Of a DNA stretch of 8,462 nucleotides, positions 1-5,940 are shown piece by piece. Within the stretch, counting starts at the first letter, position 1; each line of letters begins with the position of its first letter. Made by a program: the position numbers and the translations under genes. The stretch comes from Lentimicrobium sp. (lineage in GTDB: Bacteria; Bacteroidota; Bacteroidia; Bacteroidales; Lentimicrobiaceae), in the NCBI GenBank assembly GCA_013336205.1, contig JAAXUD010000089.1, positions 1 to 8,462 on the forward strand. The letters run 5' to 3'. The notes beneath the pieces were generated by a model. The model worked only from the letters and a program-made list of their open reading frames with translations. It was not told the origin of the DNA and ran no database searches.

Positions 1-80
1 GGCAGACTGAGAGACTGAGGGACTCAGAGACTAAGAGACTGGGAGACAAGGGGAAGGGGAGACAAGGAGACAAAGAAAAG
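1..80. repeat. Degenerate 8-bp tandem array (NNGAGACT-like), purine-rich on + strand
   Basis: The first 80 bases split into ten consecutive 8-mers with no change of phase: ggcagact, gagagact, gagggact, cagagact, aagagact, gggagaca, aggggaag, gggagaca, aggagaca, aagaaaag. The consensus is roughly NNGAGACT, drifting to NNGAGACA at the right end. The array starts at the window edge, so it probably extends further left. It has no open reading frame of note. Function is unknown; it looks like a minisatellite-type intergenic array. Confidence 0.75.
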
Positions 81-82
81 AA

Positions 83-110
83 TTTCTAATTTCTAATGTC
101 TAATGAGTTA
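83..110. repeat. 7-bp tandem array (TTTCTAA)
   Basis: Two identical units TTTCTAA (83-89 and 90-96) are followed by TGTCTAA (97-103) and a decayed TGAGTTA (104-110). The array sits 2 bp after the preceding 8-bp array but has a different unit length and sequence, so it is a separate repeat. No function is visible. Confidence 0.65.
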
Positions 111-156
111 AATGTGCAGGATCTGGCGATTTATCTTTCACTTAAGCTTGAATGGT

Positions 157-188
157 CAGTATTCCAGTATTCCAGTATTCCAGTATTC
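157..188. repeat. Four perfect 8-bp tandem copies of CAGTATTC
   Basis: CAGTATTC occurs four times without a mismatch at 157-164, 165-172, 173-180 and 181-188. The array ends 8 bp before the candidate -7 box at 197-204, so it occupies the place where the -33 element of that promoter would lie. Perfect identity suggests recent or ongoing copy-number change, unlike the decayed arrays to its left. Confidence 0.9.
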
Positions 189-196
189 CTTACAGA

Positions 197-204
197 TAAT
201 TTTG
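197..204 (+). promoter_or_regulatory. Candidate Bacteroidota -7 promoter box (TAATTTTG) for the dehydrogenase-thiolase operon
   Basis: TAATTTTG matches the Bacteroidota -7 pattern TAnnTTTG exactly and lies 50 bp before the ATG at 255, implying a leader of roughly 45 nt. There is no good TTTG about 19-21 bp upstream, because that stretch is taken up by the CAGTATTC repeats. The call rests on the -7 box and position only. A weaker alternative, TAAATTTC, lies at 212-219. Confidence 0.4.
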
Positions 205-216
205 GAGTTTTTAAAT

Positions 217-228
217 TTCGTTAACGAA
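217..228. promoter_or_regulatory. Perfect 12-bp palindrome TTCGTTAACGAA, possible operator
   Basis: TTCGTTAACGAA is its own reverse complement over 12 bp; the symmetry stops at 216/229. It lies between the candidate -7 box (197-204) and the ATG at 255, just downstream of the inferred transcription start, where a repressor could block transcription. Fatty-acid degradation genes in many bacteria are controlled by dimeric repressors binding such sites, but no regulator gene is in the window. The operator role is therefore inference. Confidence 0.35.
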
Positions 229-254
229 CAGAAAAAATACAATAACATCCCGAT

Positions 255-1592
255 ATGAATTACACCAAAAGATTATCAAACGTCACCGTGCTCGGTGCGG
301 CCGGCAAAATGGGTAGCGGTATCCTCCTGTTGACTGCGCTTGAAGTGGCCGACCTGATGCTTAAACCCGAAAACAAAGACAAGCATTTTGTGGTAAATGC
401 AGTGGATGTTACTTCCGAAGCCGTGCCCGGGTTGATGAATTACATCCGGGGACAGGTACTGAAAGCCGCTGAGAAAAAGGCAGTGATGCTGCGCAAATTA
501 TACGCCGGCCGGAAAGACCTTATCGAAAACAGTGAAATTATTGAGGCCTATATCAATGATGTAATGAGTTTGATCAGGCCCGGAACCCGCCTGGAAGCAG
601 CCTATGACAGTACCCTTGTTTTCGAAGCGGTAAGCGAAAATGCAGCACTTAAAACAAAGCTATTCAGGCAGATAAATGAGAATAATCAGAAGAAACCCTG
701 GATTTTTACCAATACATCCTCGGTTCCCATTGGTGGATTGGATAAGGATGCGGGCCTTGAAGGCAGAATTCTTGGTTTTCATTTTTACAATCCGCCGGCA
801 GTGCAAAAGCTGGTTGAACTGATTACCATTGATTCAAATCCTGAGGGCATGACCGCATTCGCCCTGCAACTTGCAAAGAACATGCGCAAGGTGGTCGTAT
901 CTTCAAACGATATTGCCGGATTTATCGGCAACGGCCATTTTATGCGGGATGCCGTTTATGCCCTGGGCGAAGCTGGCAGGCTTTCATCGGAAATGCCGCT
1001 TCACGAAGCAATTTATGCCATCAACAGGGTGAGCCAGGATTACCTGATGCGCCCCATGGGAATTTTTCAGCTGATCGATTATGTGGGCGTAGATGTTGTC
1101 AGGTTTATCATGAATGTGATGAATCCTTACATGCCTGACGAAAACCTGCACAGCCCGCTGTTGGACGAGCTTTTTGAAAAAGGCGTTAAAGGGGGCCAGT
1201 TCTCTGACGGGAGTCAGAAAGATGGATTCCTGAAATATGAAAAGGGCAGGCCAGTGGCAATCTACTCAAATGCTACAGGGGAATATATTGCTATTAACGG
1301 ATTCTCCGAAAAAACGGATGCCTGGTTAGGCCTAATGCCGCAGACCGCAATTCCATGGAAAAATCTTGTAAAAGCATCAGATAAGGAAGCGATGGCTTCC
1401 CTTGCTTTTTCTGATTATAAGAAATCAACTGAAAAGGGTGCGGTGCTGGCACTTGCCTATGCCCGGCGTTCAAGCGAGATTGGTACAAAACTGGTAAGTG
1501 ATGGGGTGGCCCATTCAGCAGATGATGTAAATACAGTGCTGCTTACCGGCTTTTTCCATGCTTACGGACCTGTGAATGAATTTGTTCTTTAG
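255..1592 (+). CDS. 3-hydroxyacyl-CoA dehydrogenase family protein (NAD-dependent), long form
   Basis: This enzyme is predicted to oxidise (S)-3-hydroxyacyl-CoA to 3-ketoacyl-CoA with NAD+, or to run in reverse, in the cytoplasm. The N-terminal Rossmann domain has the dinucleotide motif VLGAAGKMGSGI (G14, G17, G20, G22). The family's catalytic residues are all visible with conserved spacing: S155 in NTSS, H176 in HFYNPP, E188 in KLVE and N226 in AGFIGN. These correspond to Ser137, His158, Glu170 and Asn208 of the mammalian short-chain enzyme, each shifted by 18. The C-terminal helical domain runs from about 206 to 320, and about 125 further residues follow, so at 445 aa it is much longer than the usual 280-310 aa single-domain enzymes. 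It lacks the crotonase domain of FadB/FadJ. The start at 255 fits the length and puts the Rossmann motif near residue 11; no Shine-Dalgarno is seen. It is the first gene of an operon, 18 bp before the thiolase. Exact chain-length specificity cannot be read from the sequence. Confidence 0.9.
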   Translation: MNYTKRLSNVTVLGAAGKMGSGILLLTALEVADLMLKPENKDKHFVVNAVDVTSEAVPGLMNYIRGQVLKAAEKKAVMLRKLYAGRKDLIENSEIIEAYINDVMSLIRPGTRLEAAYDSTLVFEAVSENAALKTKLFRQINENNQKKPWIFTNTSSVPIGGLDKDAGLEGRILGFHFYNPPAVQKLVELITIDSNPEGMTAFALQLAKNMRKVVVSSNDIAGFIGNGHFMRDAVYALGEAGRLSSEMPLHEAIYAINRVSQDYLMRPMGIFQLIDYVGVDVVRFIMNVMNPYMPDENLHSPLLDELFEKGVKGGQFSDGSQKDGFLKYEKGRPVAIYSNATGEYIAINGFSEKTDAWLGLMPQTAIPWKNLVKASDKEAMASLAFSDYKKSTEKGAVLALAYARRSSEIGTKLVSDGVAHSADDVNTVLLTGFFHAYGPVNEFVL

Positions 1593-1610
1593 TCTATAAC
1601 TCCATTTCCA

Positions 1611-2852
1611 ATGAGACCACATAAGAAAGTATATATGACTGCCGGGTACAACACCATTTCAATGGGAACCGGTCGCAAAGAGTTTAATCCTAAAAAAGAA
1701 CGGCCCGGGCTTGAGCATTACCTGAAAGAAGCCGGACAGGCGACGCTTGCGGAAATTGGCGGAGCCGGCAATGTGGATGAGGGCGTAGTTGGCAATTTCA
1801 TGGCTTCCCGGTTCAATAAACAGGGTCACCTGGGTGCTTTTCTGCCGATGATTGACCCTGGGCTTCGCCATAAACCTTCATTACGTGTTGAAGGCGCTTG
1901 TGCTTCAGGAGGACTGGCCTTGATAAGTGGGATCAAATCTGTATTATCAGGTTCGGCCGAAGTGGTGCTGGCGATGGGCGTCGAGGTGCAGAATACCGTA
2001 AAAGCCATTTATGGCGCCGATATTCTGGCGGGTGCCGGCTGGTTTCCTCGCCGCAAAGAAGGCCATGCCTACTTTTTCCCCGGTCAGTTCAGCGACAGGG
2101 CAGGCGCTTATTACCAGAAAATTGGCCGCGAAAAAGCCCGACAGGCAATGGCCAGGTGGTACAGCAACGCAATAGAAAATGCCAGGCTTTGCCCTACCGC
2201 GCAAGAGTTTGAGAATAAAACAGCAGATCTGATCACGCAAGGGCTAACCGAGCCTACCCCAAAATCATTCACCGATCACCTGAATTTTTTTGATTGTTCA
2301 AAGGTATCAGATGGGGCTTCTGCTATTGCCATAGTATCAGAAGAAGGATTGATGCGCAGTGGGATAGCCCTGAAGGATGCGGTTGAAGTGGTTGCAGTCG
2401 GACATGCGGTTGATGATATAACTTCACTACCCGATGATCTTACCCGGCTTTCAACCATAGCCTTTGCAGCCAGCGAAGCTATGAAATCTGCAGGTATCAC
2501 CGTAGATCAGCTGGCTACTGTGGAAACCCATGATTGTTTCAGCATCGCCGGTGTCCTGGGCATGGAAGCCATTGGCCTGGCAGAGGAAGGTAAAGGCGCT
2601 GATTTTGTTCTTGAAGGACATACCTCACGGCAAGGAAAAATACCGGTAAATACCACCGGTGGACTGATCGGTTGGGGACATCCGACCGGAGCAACAGGCG
2701 TTCATCAGGCGGTCACCATCTGGGAACAGATGACAGGCCGGGCCGGAGCTGCTCAGATCAACATTCCTGCTGACAGGCCTTACGGACTTACTGTAAATAT
2801 GGGTGGTGATGATAAAACGGTGGTGGCAATAGTCTATAGGAAAACAGTATAG
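1611..2852 (+). CDS. SCP2-type thiolase (acetyl-CoA acyltransferase / acetoacetyl-CoA thiolase family)
   Basis: This is predicted to cleave 3-ketoacyl-CoA with CoA to acyl-CoA plus acetyl-CoA, or to condense acetyl-CoA in reverse. The nucleophilic cysteine is C97 in GACASGG. The GHP loop is at 356-358 (H357, in GWGHPTGATG). The third loop reads HDCF (H307-F310) instead of the NEAF-like loop of classical thiolases. The C-terminal CxG loop is replaced by NMGG (N396 where the second catalytic Cys normally sits). HDCF with loss of CxG is the known signature of SCP2/SCP-x thiolases, in which the HDCF cysteine (C309 here) is thought to act as acid/base. At 413 aa the length is close to the thiolase norm (about 390-410). 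There is no SCP2 sterol-carrier domain. It lies 18 bp after the dehydrogenase and is surely co-transcribed, giving two consecutive beta-oxidation steps. No hydratase or acyl-CoA dehydrogenase is in the window. Substrate range is not determinable. Confidence 0.9.
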   Translation: MRPHKKVYMTAGYNTISMGTGRKEFNPKKERPGLEHYLKEAGQATLAEIGGAGNVDEGVVGNFMASRFNKQGHLGAFLPMIDPGLRHKPSLRVEGACASGGLALISGIKSVLSGSAEVVLAMGVEVQNTVKAIYGADILAGAGWFPRRKEGHAYFFPGQFSDRAGAYYQKIGREKARQAMARWYSNAIENARLCPTAQEFENKTADLITQGLTEPTPKSFTDHLNFFDCSKVSDGASAIAIVSEEGLMRSGIALKDAVEVVAVGHAVDDITSLPDDLTRLSTIAFAASEAMKSAGITVDQLATVETHDCFSIAGVLGMEAIGLAEEGKGADFVLEGHTSRQGKIPVNTTGGLIGWGHPTGATGVHQAVTIWEQMTGRAGAAQINIPADRPYGLTVNMGGDDKTVVAIVYRKTV

Positions 2853-2854
2853 GT

Positions 2855-2875
2855 AAAGTAAAAAGTCTAAAGTAA
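2855..2875. repeat. Three 7-bp tandem units (AAAGTAA/AAAGTCT)
   Basis: AAAGTAA (2855-2861), AAAGTCT (2862-2868) and AAAGTAA (2869-2875) start 2 bp after the thiolase stop codon. This short 7-bp array resembles in style the TTTCTAA array at 83-110. No function is visible, and no terminator hairpin was found after the thiolase. Confidence 0.5.
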
Positions 2876-2904
2876 ATCGGTAAGTTTTGTCAGTGAGTAA
2901 AAAT

Positions 2905-2935
2905 TTTGGAAAAGAGAACTTCCGGTGCAACTTTG
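2905..2935 (+). promoter_or_regulatory. Candidate Bacteroidota promoter for the alkene reductase
   Basis: TTTG at 2905-2908 and CAACTTTG at 2928-2935 are separated by 19 bp. This matches the Bacteroidota pattern TTTG-N19/21-TAnnTTTG with one mismatch, at the first base of the -7 box. It would start transcription near 2940, about 40 nt before the ATG at 2979. It suggests the reductase has its own transcript rather than depending only on read-through from the thiolase. Confidence 0.45.
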
Positions 2936-2978
2936 TGCCTTAAGTTTAGTTTATGGTATCACAACCTTAATCTGAACT

Positions 2979-4058
2979 ATGAATCCCTTACTTGAGTCTT
3001 ATAAACTTGGAAACTACACCCTGAAAAACCGATTGGTAATGGCTCCGCTTACACGGCGGCGTGCCGGGGAAGGCGGTGTGCCGGTTGAAATGAATGCAGT
3101 ATATTATGCCCAGCGCGCCTCTGCCGGACTTATCATTGCAGAGGCCAGTCAGATTTCCCCAGAAGGGGTTGGCTATATGAATACGCCTGGCATTCACAGC
3201 GATGAACAGGTGGAAGGATGGAAAAAAGTTACAAAGGCTGTTCATGAAAAAGGAGGTCTGATTTTTCTTCAGTTATGGCATGTGGGCCGGGTTTCCCATT
3301 CCCTGCTACAACCAGGCAATGAATTACCGGTGTCTGCTTCCGCAATTTCTGGTGGTGACTTTATCACTACCCCAAAAGGGAAAATGCCGATGGAAATTCC
3401 CAGGGCGCTTGAATTGAGCGAGATTCCGGACCTTTTGGAAGATTACCGCAAAGCTGCCGCCAATGCGATAAAAGCAGGATTCGACGGGGTGGAAATACAT
3501 GCCGCCAACTCTTACCTGCTCGACCAGTTTATGCATTCCTCCTCGAACGTCAGAACAGATCAATACGGAGGCAGCATCGAAAACCGTTGCCGGCTAACAT
3601 TGGAAGTCACCGATGCTGTTTGCCGGGAAATAGGCAGCAGCAAAACCGCTATCAGGCTTTCTCCTTCTAATATCAAATTCGGAATGGACGATAAGAATGC
3701 GGCCGATCTTTTCGAATATGTTATCAGGGAATTGGATAAACGGGAGTTGGCTTATCTGCACCTGGTAGAGCCCATGCTATCGCTTGTAAACCATCCGCAC
3801 ATGATTCAGGAAGTGGCCAGGCATTTCAGACCGCATTATTCCGGAACGCTCATTGCAGCCGGGAATTATACTCCTGAAAGCGGAAGAGAAGTTCTTGAAA
3901 AAGGGTATGCCGACCTTGTTGCCTTTGGCCGGCTGTTTATTGCCAATCCCGATCTGCCTGAACGCATAGCATCCGACGCATCGCTGAATACACCGGATGT
4001 TGATACTTTTTATACCCGCGGGCCGGAAGGGTATGTGGATTATCCACGTTTAGGATGA
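2979..4058 (+). CDS. Old Yellow Enzyme family NAD(P)H:flavin oxidoreductase / alkene reductase (NemA-like)
   Basis: This is an FMN-dependent TIM-barrel enzyme of 359 aa, the normal size for the family, predicted to reduce activated C=C bonds such as alpha,beta-unsaturated carbonyls using NAD(P)H; some relatives reduce nitro compounds or nitrate esters. Visible family motifs are MAPLTRRR near the N-terminus (T25 at the FMN), LQLWHVGR (Q98), the substrate-binding pair H174/N177 followed by the proton donor Y179 in EIHAANSYLLDQF, RTDQYGGSIENR (192-203), R226 in RLSPSN and FGRLFIANPDL (R318) near the phosphate site. The H-x-x-N-x-Y arrangement is that of classical OYE1-like enzymes, not the YqjM type. 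There is no signal peptide or extra domain, so it is a cytoplasmic stand-alone reductase. It lies 126 bp downstream of the thiolase on the same strand with its own candidate promoter. A physiological substrate cannot be named; electrophile detoxification is the usual suggestion for this family. Confidence 0.93.
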   Translation: MNPLLESYKLGNYTLKNRLVMAPLTRRRAGEGGVPVEMNAVYYAQRASAGLIIAEASQISPEGVGYMNTPGIHSDEQVEGWKKVTKAVHEKGGLIFLQLWHVGRVSHSLLQPGNELPVSASAISGGDFITTPKGKMPMEIPRALELSEIPDLLEDYRKAAANAIKAGFDGVEIHAANSYLLDQFMHSSSNVRTDQYGGSIENRCRLTLEVTDAVCREIGSSKTAIRLSPSNIKFGMDDKNAADLFEYVIRELDKRELAYLHLVEPMLSLVNHPHMIQEVARHFRPHYSGTLIAAGNYTPESGREVLEKGYADLVAFGRLFIANPDLPERIASDASLNTPDVDTFYTRGPEGYVDYPRLG

Positions 4059-4086
4059 GGTTATGCTTCGGCTTCGCTCAGCAACC
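4059..4086. repeat. Imperfect inverted repeat with doubled GCTTCG, likely dispersed intergenic element
   Basis: It begins directly after the reductase stop. The ends GGTT (4059-4062) and AACC (4083-4086) pair, extended by GCT/AGC with a 2-nt offset. The centre contains GCTTCG twice in tandem (4065-4076), then CTCAGC. Sequences of the form TTCGGCTTCGCTCAGC recur between genes in Bacteroidota genomes as far as I recall, so this is probably a copy of a dispersed element. Only one copy is seen here. Confidence 0.4.
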
Positions 4087-4087
4087 A

Positions 4088-4119
4088 AGGTTATGGAAGA
4101 TACTTGTCATCTTCAACCT
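4088..4119. terminator. Imperfect hairpin between convergent genes, possible terminator
   Basis: AGGTT (4088-4092), a 3-nt bulge ATG, and GAAGAT (4096-4101) pair with ATCTTC (4109-4114) and AACCT (4115-4119) around a 7-nt loop. The stem has 11 pairs and is followed on the + strand by GATTTTCT. It lies 30 bp after the reductase stop and could end that transcript, but the U-tract is poor. The heptamer TCAACCT recurs at 4113-4119, 4130-4136 and 4142-4148. Confidence 0.4.
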
Positions 4120-4178
4120 GATTTTCTGCTCAACCTCAGCCTCAACCTTTCCCGATAGAAATATATAAGTTTAGAATC

Positions 4179-5627
4179 CTAAAAAACCAGGGTCGCTATC
4201 GAATGTGGCAGACTGGTTACAGGAACCGCTTTGTTGCCAACCATCAACTTGTATTCAATGGTTTTATCACTTTCGTTCATTACCACAACAGCAACTGATC
4301 CATCGGTGTTTTTAAAAGCAGTGGCAATCAACTGGCTACGGCTTGGTGAAGCAATGATTCGCTTAGCACCCGGTCGGATAAACTTTGAGAAATGACCAAT
4401 GTAGTAATATGAATTTGTGTAAGTGAGATTGCCTGTTTTGGTATCGCCATGCATAGGAGCAAAGCAGAAATTTCCCACGTGATTCGGGCCACCAAATTCA
4501 TCTAACAGAATATTCCAGTCGGTCCAGCCAACGGAACCATTATTGAAATCATGGATCATAGAGCGGCCGTATTCTTCACCCAGCACCCAGGCATTGTAGC
4601 GTTCAGCATTGAAACTTTCGGCACAGCCTTCGGTAAACAGAATGTTTTCATCCGGAAAGGCCTCATGAACGCGGCGTACATTCTCAAAAACAGGCTGTCC
4701 GCCGCTCCAGTCTTCGTACCAGTGAAATCCTATTCCCCAGGCATACTTAGCCACTTCCGGGTCGGCAAAATAAGTCTGGGCACGCTGGTAAATCAGGTCA
4801 CGGTTGTGATCCCACATAATTACTTTCTTGTCGCCAAGACCTTCTTTGTGAAGGGTTGGCCCCAGAAATTTCTTCAGGAAGTCCCGCTCCTCTTCAGCAG
4901 TATAAATGCAGCTTTCCCAGGTTTGTTTGGCCATGGGTTCGTTCTGAATGCTTAATCCCCAAACAGGAATGCCATCTTTTTCAAGGCTGTTGATGTATTT
5001 AACATAATAGTTTGCCCAACTCTGGTAAAACTCAGGTTTTAACTTTCCGCCCTGCAGCATATTGTTGTTGTCTTTCATCCAGGCGGGCGGACTCCAGGGG
5101 CTGACATACAAAGGAACTTTTCCTCCTGCGGCTGCAATTGCTGCTTTGATCATCGGAATTTTATACTTTCTGTCGACATCGATAGAAAATGAACTCAGCG
5201 CTGCATCTCCCTCTTTTATATAGGTATAACTGCCACTGGAGAAGTCGCAGCTGTTCATATTTGTACGCATCAAGGTGTATCCGATTCCCTTTTCGGGATT
5301 ATAATAGGCTTCAAGAATTTCCTTCTGCCTGTTTTCGGGCAATTTATAGAAAGTCTCTGCTGACGCATCTGTAATTGCACCACCAATGCCCAGAAAAGTC
5401 TGGAATGTTTTCTCAGGATCAACAAAAATACAGACTTCGGTTTCGAAGGGTTGCCCTGCGGTTTCAAAATCCAGAGATGCAACCGGGGTTAACCTGAAAG
5501 CAGTGTTTTCAGCAGTAGCATATACCTGCACCTGTTGGCCTTTCATAGCACTTTTATCAGGTTGATGCTGAGCTGCGGCAAATTGTGCTGATGCGAGCAG
5601 CATTATTCCAAAGATTAATTGTTTCAT
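4179..5627 (-). CDS. Secreted glycoside hydrolase family 30 (glucosylceramidase / beta-1,6-glucanase-like)
   Basis: This is predicted to be an exported retaining beta-glycosidase of the GH30 clan-A family. Residues 1-20 form a signal peptide (MKQLIFGIMLLASAQFAAAQ) with an AAA-type signal peptidase I site and no lipobox cysteine, so it is periplasmic or secreted. The (beta/alpha)8 domain carries FLGIGGAITDASAE (78-91), YVSPWSPPAWMK (174-185), the acid/base E230 in SIQNEP, and the nucleophile E333 in LFTEGCAES. The C-terminal beta domain ends with the typical SLPHSIATLVF. At 482 aa it is full length and looks active. GH30 members act on beta-glucosyl linkages, including beta-1,6-glucan; the exact subfamily and substrate cannot be assigned by eye. 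The start is set by the signal peptide; M9 is a possible but less likely alternative. No SusC/SusD or other carbohydrate gene is adjacent within the window, so it looks like a stand-alone gene, convergent with the reductase. Confidence 0.93.
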   Translation of the reverse strand: MKQLIFGIMLLASAQFAAAQHQPDKSAMKGQQVQVYATAENTAFRLTPVASLDFETAGQPFETEVCIFVDPEKTFQTFLGIGGAITDASAETFYKLPENRQKEILEAYYNPEKGIGYTLMRTNMNSCDFSSGSYTYIKEGDAALSSFSIDVDRKYKIPMIKAAIAAAGGKVPLYVSPWSPPAWMKDNNNMLQGGKLKPEFYQSWANYYVKYINSLEKDGIPVWGLSIQNEPMAKQTWESCIYTAEEERDFLKKFLGPTLHKEGLGDKKVIMWDHNRDLIYQRAQTYFADPEVAKYAWGIGFHWYEDWSGGQPVFENVRRVHEAFPDENILFTEGCAESFNAERYNAWVLGEEYGRSMIHDFNNGSVGWTDWNILLDEFGGPNHVGNFCFAPMHGDTKTGNLTYTNSYYYIGHFSKFIRPGAKRIIASPSRSQLIATAFKNTDGSVAVVVMNESDKTIEYKLMVGNKAVPVTSLPHSIATLVF

Positions 5628-5710
5628 TTCAAAAGTATTTTGCTGATTAATGGATTCTGTATTAAAGAAACAGGCCGTGGTTGGTGTGAAAATTACACTA
5701 TCATTAAAGG

Positions 5711-5743
5711 CAAAGATACTGTTTTTGGAAAAAGTAAATCAAG
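5711..5743 (-). promoter_or_regulatory. Candidate Bacteroidota promoter for the GH30 gene
   Basis: Read on the minus strand, TATCTTTG (5718 down to 5711) matches TAnnTTTG exactly. CTTG (5743 to 5740), one mismatch from TTTG, lies 21 bp upstream. Transcription would start near 5706, leaving a leader of about 80 nt before the ATG at 5627. A second -7-like box, TACTTTTG, lies only 2 bp before the ATG (5637 to 5630) but has no -33 partner. Confidence 0.45.
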
Positions 5744-5888
5744 TGATAAAGGAAATTATGAATATTGTCAGGAAGGGGATTATTATTCTTTTCACCAGTC
5801 AAAAATTAAATCCTGCCTATGACAAATGCGTAGATTTTTGCATTCCAACAGTTGGCTATTATGGTTTACCGAACAATAATTAACAAAA

Positions 5889-5919
5889 AAAAGGCCATTC
5901 CAGGGAGGAAGGGCCTTTT
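5889..5919 (-). terminator. Strong Rho-independent terminator for the EF-G paralogue
   Basis: AAAAGGCC (5889-5896) pairs with GGCCTTTT (5912-5919). After one A/G mismatch, TTCC (5898-5901) pairs with GGAA (5907-5910) around the 5-nt loop AGGGA. On the minus strand the stem is followed by a run of eight U, starting about 21 bp after the stop codon at 5941. On the plus strand the stem is also followed by a U-rich stretch (TTTTCTGTTTTTG), so it could work in both directions, although no + strand gene enters it. Confidence 0.9.
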
Positions 5920-5940
5920 CTGTTTTTGAAGAAAAGTGGA

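Larger units (their letters stand above)
5628..5940. other. 313-bp intergenic region between the GH30 gene and the EF-G paralogue
   Basis: Apart from the candidate GH30 promoter (5711-5743) and the EF-G2 terminator (5889-5919), I see no gene here. The two overlapping + strand frames over 5619-5883 have no family motif, low-complexity composition and no start context. They run over the GH30 promoter, so I treat them as chance. Confidence 0.6.

Noticed and set aside
1..188. CRISPR array
   Set aside because: Units are 7-8 bp, directly adjacent, with no spacers and no cas genes.
4179..5627. Polysaccharide utilisation locus
   Set aside because: Only a single GH30 gene is present; no SusC/SusD pair, regulator or second glycosidase is within the window.
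5619..5883. Two overlapping + strand frames of 67 and 77 codons in the intergenic region
   Set aside because: No family resemblance; they run through the candidate GH30 promoter in antisense and overlap each other in different frames.
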